A DNA stretch of 45,703 bases from Spirochaetaceae bacterium (GTDB lineage Bacteria; Spirochaetota; Spirochaetia; CADAEX01), in assembly GCA_009780675.1 (NCBI GenBank), contig WQZP01000020.1, forward strand, positions 1 through 45,703, written 5' to 3'. Below the pieces are notes generated by a model that made no database searches, had not been told where the DNA came from, and saw nothing but the letters and a program-made list of their open reading frames with translations. Shown here piece by piece: positions 8,863-16,077 of the stretch (the stretch's first letter is position 1; every line of letters begins with the position of its first letter). Both the position numbers and the translations under genes were made by a program.

Positions 8863-9888
8863 TTAGAAATCAATAAGTTCTACTTCAAATACAAGATATG
8901 CATTGGGAGGAATCACTCCGCCTGCCCCTCTGCTCCCATATCCAAGTTGCGGAGGAATTATCAAAGTTCTTTTCTCTCCCCTTCTCATAGTCATAAGAGC
9001 TTCATTCCACCCCTCGATTACTTGCCCAACAGAAAATTGCAAAGGCTCTCCCCTTTGATGCGAACTGTCAAAAACTCTTCCATCAAGAAGCATCCCTGTG
9101 TAATGAGTTGTAACACGACTCCCCATTCTTGGCGTAGCATCTCCGCTCCCTTCTCTTTCTACTATATACATAAGCCCGCTGGGAGTTCTTGTTGCATTTG
9201 GCCATCTTTCACGAGCAATTCTTTCCTGTCTTCTTATTTCTTCCTCTGCTCTTCGCTGTTCTCCTGCACCAGCCTGTCTTACGAGTTCCTGAAAAGCTTG
9301 TTGATCATTTCTAAAAGCTTCTGCCCTTTGCCCAACTCTGATAATCCTTATTGAGTTGATAGTATCTCCCTGTCGTATTGAATTAACAACATTTTGTCCG
9401 CTGACTACATTGCCAAAAACAGTGTGCCTGTTGTCTAAGTGCGGTTGTGCAGTATGTGTAATAAAAAACTGGCTTCCATTGGTGTTTGGCCCACTGTTTG
9501 CCATTGATAAAATACCTGGTCCCGAATGTCTAAGTGAAGGATCAAATTCATCAGGGAAATTGTATCCTGGTCCCCCTGTGCCAGTTCCAAGAGGGCACCC
9601 TCCCTGTATCATAAAATTATTTATTACTCTGTGAAACCTAAGTCCGCTATAAAAAGGTCTACCAGCTCCACGTCCCCCATCGATTTTACCTTCTGCCAAT
9701 CCTGTGAAATTCGCAACAGTCATTGGTGTTTTTTCAAATTCGAGATTAACAACAATTGTGCCTCTGTTAGTAATTATTTCTGCATAAAGCCCATCTGCCA
9801 AGTTCGCAGTTTGCGCGTCGCTGTCAATTGCAGCCAGTGAAAATAACATTATAAATAGTGCTCCTTTTAGTATTAATTTTTTTTTCAT
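8863..9888 (-). CDS. Secreted dual immunophilin (cyclophilin + FKBP)
   Basis: This single protein carries two unrelated peptidyl-prolyl isomerase domains. With the start at the ATG at 9888 (GGGAGG upstream) it has 341 residues. A signal peptide covers about 1-25. A cyclophilin domain follows (about 34-190), with active-site motifs FHRVINNFMIQGG and GSQFFITHTAQPHLDNRH. A charged Arg/Glu-rich linker (about 190-232) leads to an FKBP domain (about 235-341), with GMLLDGRVFDSS, the VIEGWNEAL segment and GYGSRGAGG. Fusions of this kind are known in Treponema and Flavobacterium. It should help fold proteins in the periplasm. In-frame TTG codons at 9891 and 9906 are possible alternative starts. Confidence 0.95.
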   Translation of the reverse strand: MKKKLILKGALFIMLFSLAAIDSDAQTANLADGLYAEIITNRGTIVVNLEFEKTPMTVANFTGLAEGKIDGGRGAGRPFYSGLRFHRVINNFMIQGGCPLGTGTGGPGYNFPDEFDPSLRHSGPGILSMANSGPNTNGSQFFITHTAQPHLDNRHTVFGNVVSGQNVVNSIRQGDTINSIRIIRVGQRAEAFRNDQQAFQELVRQAGAGEQRRAEEEIRRQERIARERWPNATRTPSGLMYIVEREGSGDATPRMGSRVTTHYTGMLLDGRVFDSSHQRGEPLQFSVGQVIEGWNEALMTMRRGEKRTLIIPPQLGYGSRGAGGVIPPNAYLVFEVELIDF

Positions 9889-10209
9889 CAAGATAAATCC
9901 TCCCAAATCCCATAGTTTGTTAATTAAACTGATTAAGATATTAAAAATAAAGCCTTGCCCACAAAGCCAGTCAGATTTTGTGTCATTGCTGATTAAAAAT
10001 TAGCATACTGAAAAATAAAAGGCAACCAGTCCCAGCCTGATCATCCTGTATGCTGCTTCGTTAGTGCAGATAATCCACAAGTACGCTCGTGTTGACAATC
10101 GTTATTTTATCCGGTATAAAATATACAAACAAAGGAAAAATAGCAATTGTTACACTCATTCTTGCTAATGTGTTGATCGCATAAATAAACTCAGAAGGAG
10201 AAACGAAAT
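9889..10209. other. Intergenic region between immunophilin and DUF1015 genes
   Basis: This gap of about 320 bases separates two divergent genes. It holds a consensus sigma-70 promoter for the right-hand gene at 10092-10120 and a 5' leader of roughly 80 bases ending in AGAAGGAG before the ATG. A weak dyad, TGCTGATT with ATTAGCA, lies near 9987-10005. No open frame of note, tRNA or riboswitch fold was recognised. Confidence 0.6.
10092..10120 (+). promoter_or_regulatory. Consensus sigma-70 promoter for DUF1015 gene
   Basis: TTGACA at 10092-10097 is followed, after exactly 17 bases, by TATAAA at 10115-10120. That is a full match at -35 and five of six at -10. Transcription would start near 10127 and give a leader of about 80 bases. 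Confidence 0.75.
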
Positions 10210-11457
10210 ATGGCAATTATAAGACCTTTTAAAGCTTTTCGCCCAAAACCCGAATTATGCGAAAAAGTAGCGGAACTTCCTTATGATGTCCTGGATCGCG
10301 AGCAGGCATTAAAACTGGCAAAAGACAATCCTTATTCATTTTTGCATGTGGATAAGTCAGAGATCGATCTGGATCCCTCTGTCAATCCCTATGATGACAT
10401 AGTTTACAAAAAAGCTGCGGAAAACCTGAATAAGCTTATTTCCGATGGTGTTCTAATCCAGGATACTGCTCCCTGTTATTATATTTATAGCCTGACAACA
10501 CGTGGCAGGACCCAGACAGGTTTGGTTGCCTGTTCTTCGATTGACGACTATCTGAACTCGGTTATCAAGCGTCACGAGTTTACCCTGTCAGCAAAACAGC
10601 AGGATCGCATACGTCACGTAGATACATTGGATGCAAATACAGGACCTATATTTCTGGCGTGCCGCCGTAATGCTTCACTGTCTGATACACTAAAGAGCTG
10701 GATGGGTGCGCATAAACCAGTTTGCGATTTTACAACAAATAGCGGACTAACCAACAAAGTATGGGTAATCAACGATGCTTCTGTTATTGATAAGCTGACA
10801 ACAATTGTTAGTGGGATAAATGCTCTCTATATTGCTGATGGGCACCATAGAACTGCTTCTGCTGCTGAGGTTGGTCAGATGCGCCGCAAAGCGCACCCAG
10901 GTTATACTGGCAATGAAGAATTCAATTATTTTCTCTCGGTCATTTTCCCTTCTGACGAGTTGCTGATTGTAGATTACAATCGTGTGGTGGCAGACCTGAA
11001 TGGAAATACAACCGAGCAGTTTTTTGGTAAACTGGCAGAAAATTTTACTGTTGCGCCTTATGAAGGAAAAGGGTCTTTTAGCCCCAAACAAAAACGCGCC
11101 TTTGGTATGTATTTGGAAAACAAGTGGTATCAGCTTACAGCCAAACCACATATTTGTGATGATACTGACCCGGAAAAAGGGCTGGATGTCTGGATCCTCC
11201 AGAACTATTTGCTGGATCCTATTCTTGGCATTCAAAATCCCCGCACAGACAAACGTATTGAGTGTCTCGGCGGCGTAGATGGACTTGGAGAGCTGGAGGA
11301 CAAAGTACACGCAGGCATGAAGGTTGCTTTTTCTCTTTTCCCAACTTCAATGGATGAGTTCATGGCTATTGCGGATATCGGCAAAGTGATGCCCCCAAAA
11401 TCCACATGGTTTGAACCAGTTCTTCTAAGCGGCCTGTTTATACATAAACTTAGTTGA
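10210..11457 (+). CDS. DUF1015 family protein (serine-cluster associated)
   Basis: This is a 415-residue member of the DUF1015 family, with no signal peptide or membrane segment. The N-terminal motif RPFKAFRP and the PYDVL segment near residue 25 are typical. The most conserved stretch is ADGHHR at residues 209-214, which resembles the nucleotide-binding motif of ParB-fold enzymes such as serine kinase SerK (inference). In many anaerobes DUF1015 genes sit beside serA and serC; here the gene converges on serA. Codon use differs from the neighbours: CTG, CGC and CGT are frequent and G+C is clearly higher, which suggests recent transfer. A strong AGAAGGAG site precedes the ATG. The exact function is unproven. 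Confidence 0.88.
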   Translation: MAIIRPFKAFRPKPELCEKVAELPYDVLDREQALKLAKDNPYSFLHVDKSEIDLDPSVNPYDDIVYKKAAENLNKLISDGVLIQDTAPCYYIYSLTTRGRTQTGLVACSSIDDYLNSVIKRHEFTLSAKQQDRIRHVDTLDANTGPIFLACRRNASLSDTLKSWMGAHKPVCDFTTNSGLTNKVWVINDASVIDKLTTIVSGINALYIADGHHRTASAAEVGQMRRKAHPGYTGNEEFNYFLSVIFPSDELLIVDYNRVVADLNGNTTEQFFGKLAENFTVAPYEGKGSFSPKQKRAFGMYLENKWYQLTAKPHICDDTDPEKGLDVWILQNYLLDPILGIQNPRTDKRIECLGGVDGLGELEDKVHAGMKVAFSLFPTSMDEFMAIADIGKVMPPKSTWFEPVLLSGLFIHKLS

Positions 11458-11463
11458 TTTGAT

Positions 11464-11544
11464 ACCAGTGAAAGCTGGTGTGATGGTCCCCGATCCCGAA
11501 GGATCGGGGTGACGATTGTGGCTGTCCGATAAGTAAGGACAGCC
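11464..11544. repeat. Three consecutive hairpins between convergent genes
   Basis: Three dyads lie in 81 bases between DUF1015 and serA. They are ACCAG/CTGGT (11464-11479), CCCCGATCC-CGAA-GGATCGGGG (11488-11509, perfect 9-bp stem) and GGCTGTCC/GGACAGCC (11520-11544, perfect 8-bp stem). None is followed by a T-run on either strand. They may stop or stabilise both converging transcripts, or be remnants of mobile palindromic repeats. Confidence 0.6.
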
Positions 11545-11554
11545 GCGATTAGCG

Positions 11555-12730
11555 CTACTTCTTTATATCTATTTTTCTTACAGAAATAATCCCATCAATT
11601 GTTTTTAATTTATTGATAACATCATCTGAAACATCAGAATCAATATCTATAATATTATATGCAACATCGTTTCTGTGCTTATTAAGAAATTCACTAATAT
11701 TTATTTTGCTTTCAGCAAGCGCAGAAGAAATCTGCGCGATTATATTAGGAACATTTTTGTTTGTAATAGTAAGCCTTGTTGTTCCGTTAAAATCCATTTT
11801 ACAATCAGGAAAGTTTACAGAATTTTTTATATTACCTGTTTCAAGAAAATCCATTATTTGCATTGCTGCCATTGTCGCGCAATTTTCCTCTGCTTCTTCT
11901 GTAGATGCGCCAAGGTGAGGAATACATATAACGTTATCTGTTTTAATAAGATCTTCTTCCGGAAAATCTGTTATGTAGTTTGACACGGTCCCCTCTGCAA
12001 GAGCTTCTTTAATATCCGCATTATTTACAATACCGCCACGGGCAAAGTTGATTATCTTAACGCCTTTTTTCATGATTTTGAATTTATTTTTATTTATTAT
12101 CCCTTTTGTCTCATCATTGATTGGCATGTGTATTGAAATAAAGTCTGAATCAGCAAGAACACTGTCAAGGCTTATCCCTTTTTTCACATCTCTTGATAAG
12201 CCCCATGCAGACTCTACAGAAATAAATGGGTCAAATCCTGTTACCTTCATTCCCAATGCCGAAGCATCATTTGCAACCATTACTCCAATTGCTCCAAGCC
12301 CCACAACTCCAAGACGTTTGCCTTTTATTTCTGTTCCAGCAAAAAGAGATTTCCCTTTTTCTATAAGTTTTGGAACTTCTTCGCCTGAATTCACAATGGA
12401 TTTTGTCCATGCAATTGCATTGCTTAGGTTTCTCGCAGAAATAATTATAGAAGCAATAACCATTTCTTTAACACTATTTGCATTAGCTCCTGGAGTATTA
12501 AAAACAATGATTCCTCTTTCTGTACATTTTGGAATAGGGATATTGTTTGTTCCAGCTCCTGCTCTTGCAATACCAAGAACAGATTCGGGTATCTCTATAT
12601 CGTGCATATTAAAGCTTCTTAAAATTACTGCATTGGGATTTACTATTTCAGATGCAGTTTCATATTTATCTCTTGGCAGAAGATTAAGTCCTGCTGATGA
12701 TATTTTGTTTAAAGTTTGTATTTTGTACAT
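11555..12730 (-). CDS. serA: D-3-phosphoglycerate dehydrogenase
   Basis: SerA oxidises 3-phosphoglycerate to 3-phosphohydroxypyruvate with NAD+, the first step of serine synthesis. It has 391 residues, the short form with a C-terminal ACT domain. The NAD-binding motif GLGAIG is at 144-149, and catalytic residues are Arg231, a Glu near 258 and His272 (PHLGAST). The ACT domain covers about 317-391 and may sense serine. The ATG overlaps the serC stop as TAATG, which implies translational coupling. It is the last gene of the rex-serC-serA operon and converges on DUF1015. Confidence 0.95.
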   Translation of the reverse strand: MYKIQTLNKISSAGLNLLPRDKYETASEIVNPNAVILRSFNMHDIEIPESVLGIARAGAGTNNIPIPKCTERGIIVFNTPGANANSVKEMVIASIIISARNLSNAIAWTKSIVNSGEEVPKLIEKGKSLFAGTEIKGKRLGVVGLGAIGVMVANDASALGMKVTGFDPFISVESAWGLSRDVKKGISLDSVLADSDFISIHMPINDETKGIINKNKFKIMKKGVKIINFARGGIVNNADIKEALAEGTVSNYITDFPEEDLIKTDNVICIPHLGASTEEAEENCATMAAMQIMDFLETGNIKNSVNFPDCKMDFNGTTRLTITNKNVPNIIAQISSALAESKINISEFLNKHRNDVAYNIIDIDSDVSDDVINKLKTIDGIISVRKIDIKK

Positions 12731-13803
12731 TAGCTGTTTTCCTTTTCAAATTTTTTCATAATTTCTACAAGTTCTTTAACACCCTGCACAGGCATTGCAT
12801 TATAGATACTTGCCCTCATTCCGCCTACAGACCTATGTCCTTTAAGCTCCACAAATCCCTGCTTCTTTGCAGTATCGATAAATTTTTTGTTTAATTCATC
12901 ATCAGGAAGAACAAAAGGGATATTCATAAGAGATCTGTCTTCTTTTACAACAGTTCCCTTAAACAGTTTTGAGTTGTCAAGAAAGTTATATAATATAGAA
13001 GCTTTTTCAATATTTCTTTCTTCAATAGCTTTGAGGCCACCTTCATTTTTAAGCCACTCTAAAACAAGTTTAAGAATATATATAGGAAAACATGGTGGGG
13101 TGTTGTAAAGAGATTTATTTTCATCATGTATTTTGTACTGAAGCATTGTAGGAGTAATATCGAGACAATTTGCAATAAGATCTTTTCTTGCAACAACAAG
13201 AGTTACTCCGGATGGCGCCAGATTTTTTTGCGCTCCAGCATATATCAGTCCAAATTTTGATACATCGATTTTCTCGGAAAGAATGTTTGAAGACATATCC
13301 GCGACAAGAGGGATGTTTCCGGTTTGAGGGATCCATGTATAGCGGGTGCCATAGATCGTGTTATTCATTGTTATGTGAACATAGTCAGAATCCTGATTAA
13401 AAGTATTGACCTTTGGGATGTATGAAAAGTTTTTATCTTTTGAAGATGCCAATACTCTTACTTCACCATATATTTGAGCTTCCTTTATTGCTTTATCTGC
13501 CCATGCACCTGTTAAAATGTAATCTGCTTTTTTATTTTTATAGAGATTAAGAGGAACCATTGCGAACTGTGTTGATGCTCCTCCCTGCAGAAACATAACC
13601 GAATAATTTTCAGGAACTCCCATAAGCTCTCTTACAAGTTCTTCAGCTTTTTTGATTATTTCCTCAAAAGCTGCTGATCTGTGACTCATTTCCATTACAG
13701 ACATTCCTGTTCCATTGTAATTGGTAAGTTCTGATTGTGCTTTTTTTAACACCTCGAGCGGAAGCATTGAAGGTCCCGCTGCAAAATTAAATACTCTGTC
13801 CAT
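12730..13803 (-). CDS. serC: Phosphoserine aminotransferase
   Basis: SerC converts 3-phosphohydroxypyruvate and glutamate to O-phosphoserine, the second step of serine synthesis, using pyridoxal phosphate. From the ATG at 13803, preceded by AAAGGAG, it has 357 residues, the family's usual length. The N-terminal FNFAAGPSMLP is diagnostic and the PLP lysine is Lys193 in GAQKNLAPSG. The frame is open upstream into the rex end, but the ribosome-binding site and homology fix this start. It begins 16 bases after the rex stop. No serB (phosphoserine phosphatase) gene is in the window. Confidence 0.96.
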   Translation of the reverse strand: MDRVFNFAAGPSMLPLEVLKKAQSELTNYNGTGMSVMEMSHRSAAFEEIIKKAEELVRELMGVPENYSVMFLQGGASTQFAMVPLNLYKNKKADYILTGAWADKAIKEAQIYGEVRVLASSKDKNFSYIPKVNTFNQDSDYVHITMNNTIYGTRYTWIPQTGNIPLVADMSSNILSEKIDVSKFGLIYAGAQKNLAPSGVTLVVARKDLIANCLDITPTMLQYKIHDENKSLYNTPPCFPIYILKLVLEWLKNEGGLKAIEERNIEKASILYNFLDNSKLFKGTVVKEDRSLMNIPFVLPDDELNKKFIDTAKKQGFVELKGHRSVGGMRASIYNAMPVQGVKELVEIMKKFEKENS

Positions 13804-13819
13804 TTTATCTCCTTTAATT

Positions 13820-14455
13820 TTATAGCTGCTGAAAATTTGTTGCATTCAATGCAGAAAGCAACCTTAATTCCTCAACAAGATATATATTTCTTATTTGAAC
13901 GCCATTTTTTGGCGCTATAATTACAGGTGAAAAGTTAAGTATCCCCTTTACACCACCAGCAATAAGCCTTTCCGCAACTCTGGCTGCTTCTTCTGGACTT
14001 ACAGCAAGTATTGCATATTCAATTCCAAGTTCTTTTACTTTTTCTTCTATCTTATAGAAGTGAAATAAAGGAACTTTGGTAGAAATCATCTCCATTCTGT
14101 TTATATTGCTGTCAAAACCAGCAATAATTTCAAATTCCGAAAACCCTGCGTCAGGATTATTGAGCATTGCAGCCCCAAGCATATCAAGCCCTGCGACACA
14201 CACTTTTTTTTTCCTTTCAAAGCCAAAAGTGCTGCTTATAAGGCTTTCAAGGCTTTTTATGCTATATCCACCTTTGCCGCTTTCTATAGAACCTATTGCG
14301 CTAATATCTTTACGGATATTGTGAGCATGAAATCCTGTAAGACTACCAAGTTCTGTAGAAGAAATTTTCTCTTTTCCCCCTTGTTCTGCTTTAAGCAAAA
14401 GGCTAAAGAGCTTGGTCAATCTTTCAATAGCAGGAAAAGCTATATTTGTTTTCAT
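13820..14455 (-). CDS. rex: Redox-sensing transcriptional repressor Rex
   Basis: Rex represses target genes until NADH displaces NAD+ and releases it from DNA. From the ATG at 14455 (AAGGA just upstream) it has 211 residues, normal for the family. The winged-helix domain (about 1-75) has the conserved NIRKD segment at 46-50 typical of Rex. A Rossmann domain follows. Its nucleotide loop reads GLDMLG at 89-94, so the second Gly of the usual GxGxxG is Asp91, which is unusual. A longer frame reaches 14530 but would cover the operator palindrome, so the shorter start is preferred. It heads the rex-serC-serA operon and is probably self-regulated. Confidence 0.93.
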   Translation of the reverse strand: MKTNIAFPAIERLTKLFSLLLKAEQGGKEKISSTELGSLTGFHAHNIRKDISAIGSIESGKGGYSIKSLESLISSTFGFERKKKVCVAGLDMLGAAMLNNPDAGFSEFEIIAGFDSNINRMEMISTKVPLFHFYKIEEKVKELGIEYAILAVSPEEAARVAERLIAGGVKGILNFSPVIIAPKNGVQIRNIYLVEELRLLSALNATNFQQL

Positions 14456-14474
14456 AAAATCCTTGCCCACTCTT

Positions 14475-14500
14475 CTATCTGTGAAATATTTCACAGATAG
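14475..14500. promoter_or_regulatory. Perfect 26-bp palindrome, probable Rex operator
   Basis: CTATCTGTGAAAT is followed at once by its exact reverse complement. The core TGTGAAATATTTCACA matches the known Rex-box pattern (TTGTGAA...TTCACAA and related forms). It sits 20 bases upstream of the rex start codon, where bound protein would block transcription of rex-serC-serA. Confidence 0.87.
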
Positions 14501-14706
14501 CTTAACCCCTTTTCCCTCTGCTGTCAACATATTTAAAATAAAAAAATAACTAAAATAAAAAAATCATTTTGATCAAAAAAAGAATAGCGTTTTGGGGGCA
14601 AAGTAAAGTAAAATAATAGGGTGTTTAAAAATTGGCGGGGACTAGTTAGCTGGTTCTAAATTTTAAAACTATTGTGAAAAAATTAAAAAATATAGAAATT
14701 ATATTA

Positions 14707-14723
14707 CAAGTAATTATTACTTG
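14707..14723. promoter_or_regulatory. 17-bp palindrome next to the V-ATPase promoter
   Basis: CAAGTAAT-T-ATTACTTG is a perfect dyad with 8-bp arms. It ends one base before the TTGACA box at 14725-14730, a position typical of an operator or activator site. The cognate regulator is not evident in the window. Confidence 0.6.
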
Positions 14724-14724
14724 C

Positions 14725-14756
14725 TTGACATTTTGTGCTTATTGAATAAATATAGT
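14725..14756 (+). promoter_or_regulatory. Candidate promoter of the V-ATPase operon
   Basis: TTGACA at 14725-14730 is a perfect -35 box. The -10 is less certain. TAAATA (14747-14752) lies at 16-base spacing and TATAGT (14751-14756) at 20-base spacing. The start codon of the first gene is about 42 bases further on. Confidence 0.6.
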
Positions 14757-14797
14757 GAATGTTTAGAATATAAATCCACCTTGTGCGAGGAATGTTT

Positions 14798-15418
14798 ATG
14801 GAAGTACAACTTAAGGAATTGATTGATAAGATCAAAAGCGATGGTGTAAATGTTGCTGAATCAAAAGCAGCTGAAATAGTTAAAAACGCCGAAGCAAAAT
14901 CTCAGGAAATTATTGAAAGAGCTAGAAAAGAAGCTTCTCAAATAGTTGCAAAAGGCAAAGAAGATGCACTTAGGCTAGAAAATTCAGGGAAAGAGGCGCT
15001 AAGTCAGGCAGGAAGAGATCTTGTTTTAAATCTTCAGTCAAAAATAACAGATCTTTTTAATATAATAGTTAAAAACGAAGCTGCAGCGGCAATGGATGAA
15101 AAACTCCTGGGAGATGCAATTACAAAGCTAATTACTTCATGGAATGGCGATGTTTCAAATCTTAAAATACTTCTTTCAGAAAAAGATTATGAAAAGGTAG
15201 AAAAAGGTTTAACCTCAAAATTAGCAGAACAGATTAAAAAAGGTCTTGATATAAAGCTTTCTTCACAAATAGGAGCAGGTTTTCTTGTTTCTGTAAAAGA
15301 TGGTTCTGCATATCATAATTTTTCAGCTGAAGGAATCGCAGAGGTGCTTTCAGAGTATTTAAACCCCAAACTTTCAGCGCTGCTTGAAAAAGGGGTCAAA
15401 GGGAAAGCGGAGGCATAA
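14798..15418 (+). CDS. atpE: V-type ATPase subunit E
   Basis: Subunit E forms the peripheral stalk that holds the A3B3 head still against the membrane part. Of the three in-frame starts (GTG 14783, ATG 14792, ATG 14798) the last is chosen because GAGGA lies 6 bases upstream; it gives 206 residues. The N-terminal half is a long charged helix rich in Ala, Lys and Glu, as expected, and the C-terminal half is a globular cap. It is the first gene of the E-DUF2764-A-B-D-I-K operon; the next gene starts 3 bases after its stop. Confidence 0.93.
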   Translation: MEVQLKELIDKIKSDGVNVAESKAAEIVKNAEAKSQEIIERARKEASQIVAKGKEDALRLENSGKEALSQAGRDLVLNLQSKITDLFNIIVKNEAAAAMDEKLLGDAITKLITSWNGDVSNLKILLSEKDYEKVEKGLTSKLAEQIKKGLDIKLSSQIGAGFLVSVKDGSAYHNFSAEGIAEVLSEYLNPKLSALLEKGVKGKAEA

Positions 15419-15421
15419 GCC

Positions 15422-15976
15422 TTGGCAAATCATTATTATTATTTAATTGCTTCATTACCTACGCTCTCTTATGATATGGAAAATCCCGTATCAGAAGAGG
15501 AATTTTTTGGTGAGTACGAATCCGTATTAACAGAAAAAGACTATAAAATTTTAAAAAGCGCAAAACTTATCCCACTTGAAGAAAAATCCGAAAATGTTAC
15601 TCTCGAAAAATGGAACAACTGGGAAAGAAGTCTTAGAAACGAACTTGTAAGGATGAGAGCAGGTAAAAAAGGCATTGATGGTGAAAAATATGTTGCTGGC
15701 GAAGGATTTGAAGCAGGTATTCCTGAAATTGCGCGAGAAGCGTTTCAGGCTCCTTCCCCTTTAGATGCTGAATCGATTTTAAATAAAGCAAGATGGGATT
15801 GTTTGGAAACCCTTGAATCAGGGCATTATTTTGATTTTGCTAAAATTATTATCTATTTTTTGAAATTGCAGGTAGTACAAAGGAAACTGCAAATTAGTAA
15901 AGAAAAAGGGAAAACTGCTTTCTCTGAGATTTATGCTGCTATTCATGATAAAAATAGCGCACAGAAAAACAGTTAA
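15422..15976 (+). CDS. DUF2764 protein of the V-ATPase operon
   Basis: This is a soluble protein of 184 residues that begins with a TTG; GGAGG in the end of atpE lies 8 bases upstream. The N-terminal pattern HYYYLIASLPTLSYDMENP is typical of DUF2764. The family occurs at this place in V-ATPase operons of treponemes and chlamydiae, which have no recognisable subunit C or F gene. It may stand in for one of these central-stalk parts (inference). No membrane segment is present. A hairpin with a T-run follows the stop. Confidence 0.85.
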   Translation: MANHYYYLIASLPTLSYDMENPVSEEEFFGEYESVLTEKDYKILKSAKLIPLEEKSENVTLEKWNNWERSLRNELVRMRAGKKGIDGEKYVAGEGFEAGIPEIAREAFQAPSPLDAESILNKARWDCLETLESGHYFDFAKIIIYFLKLQVVQRKLQISKEKGKTAFSEIYAAIHDKNSAQKNS

Positions 15977-15993
15977 ATATAGTAGATATATCT

Positions 15994-16027
15994 TTACAAA
16001 CTAAACATAGATGTTTGTAACTTTTTT
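15994..16027 (+). terminator. Attenuator-like hairpin inside the V-ATPase operon
   Basis: TTACAAAC (15994-16001) pairs with GTTTGTAA (16013-16020) around an 11-base loop, and a run of six T follows at 16022-16027. The stem is AU-rich, so it is probably a weak terminator or an mRNA-stability element rather than a full stop. Confidence 0.5.
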
Positions 16028-16077
16028 AAAGAATATATGAAAATGTGAATGAGGAATATTTGTTGTAGGGGTAGTTT

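Larger units (their letters stand above)
14531..14797. other. Intergenic regulatory region, rex / V-ATPase
   Basis: This AT-rich divergent region holds the V-ATPase promoter and palindrome, annotated separately. It also holds a long imperfect dyad with arms GTTTAAAAATT (14623-14633) and AAATTTTAAAAC (14658-14669). A single Rex-like half-site, TTGTGAA, lies near 14672. No small open frame stands out. Confidence 0.5.

Noticed and set aside
12048-12761. Long open frame on the plus strand opposite serA
   Set aside because: It mirrors the serA coding frame, has no ribosome-binding site and no recognisable protein, while serA is certain.
14671-14690. Possible second Rex site (TTGTGAA...) before the V-ATPase operon
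   Set aside because: Only one half-site is good; the other half does not match, and such A/T-rich strings are frequent here.
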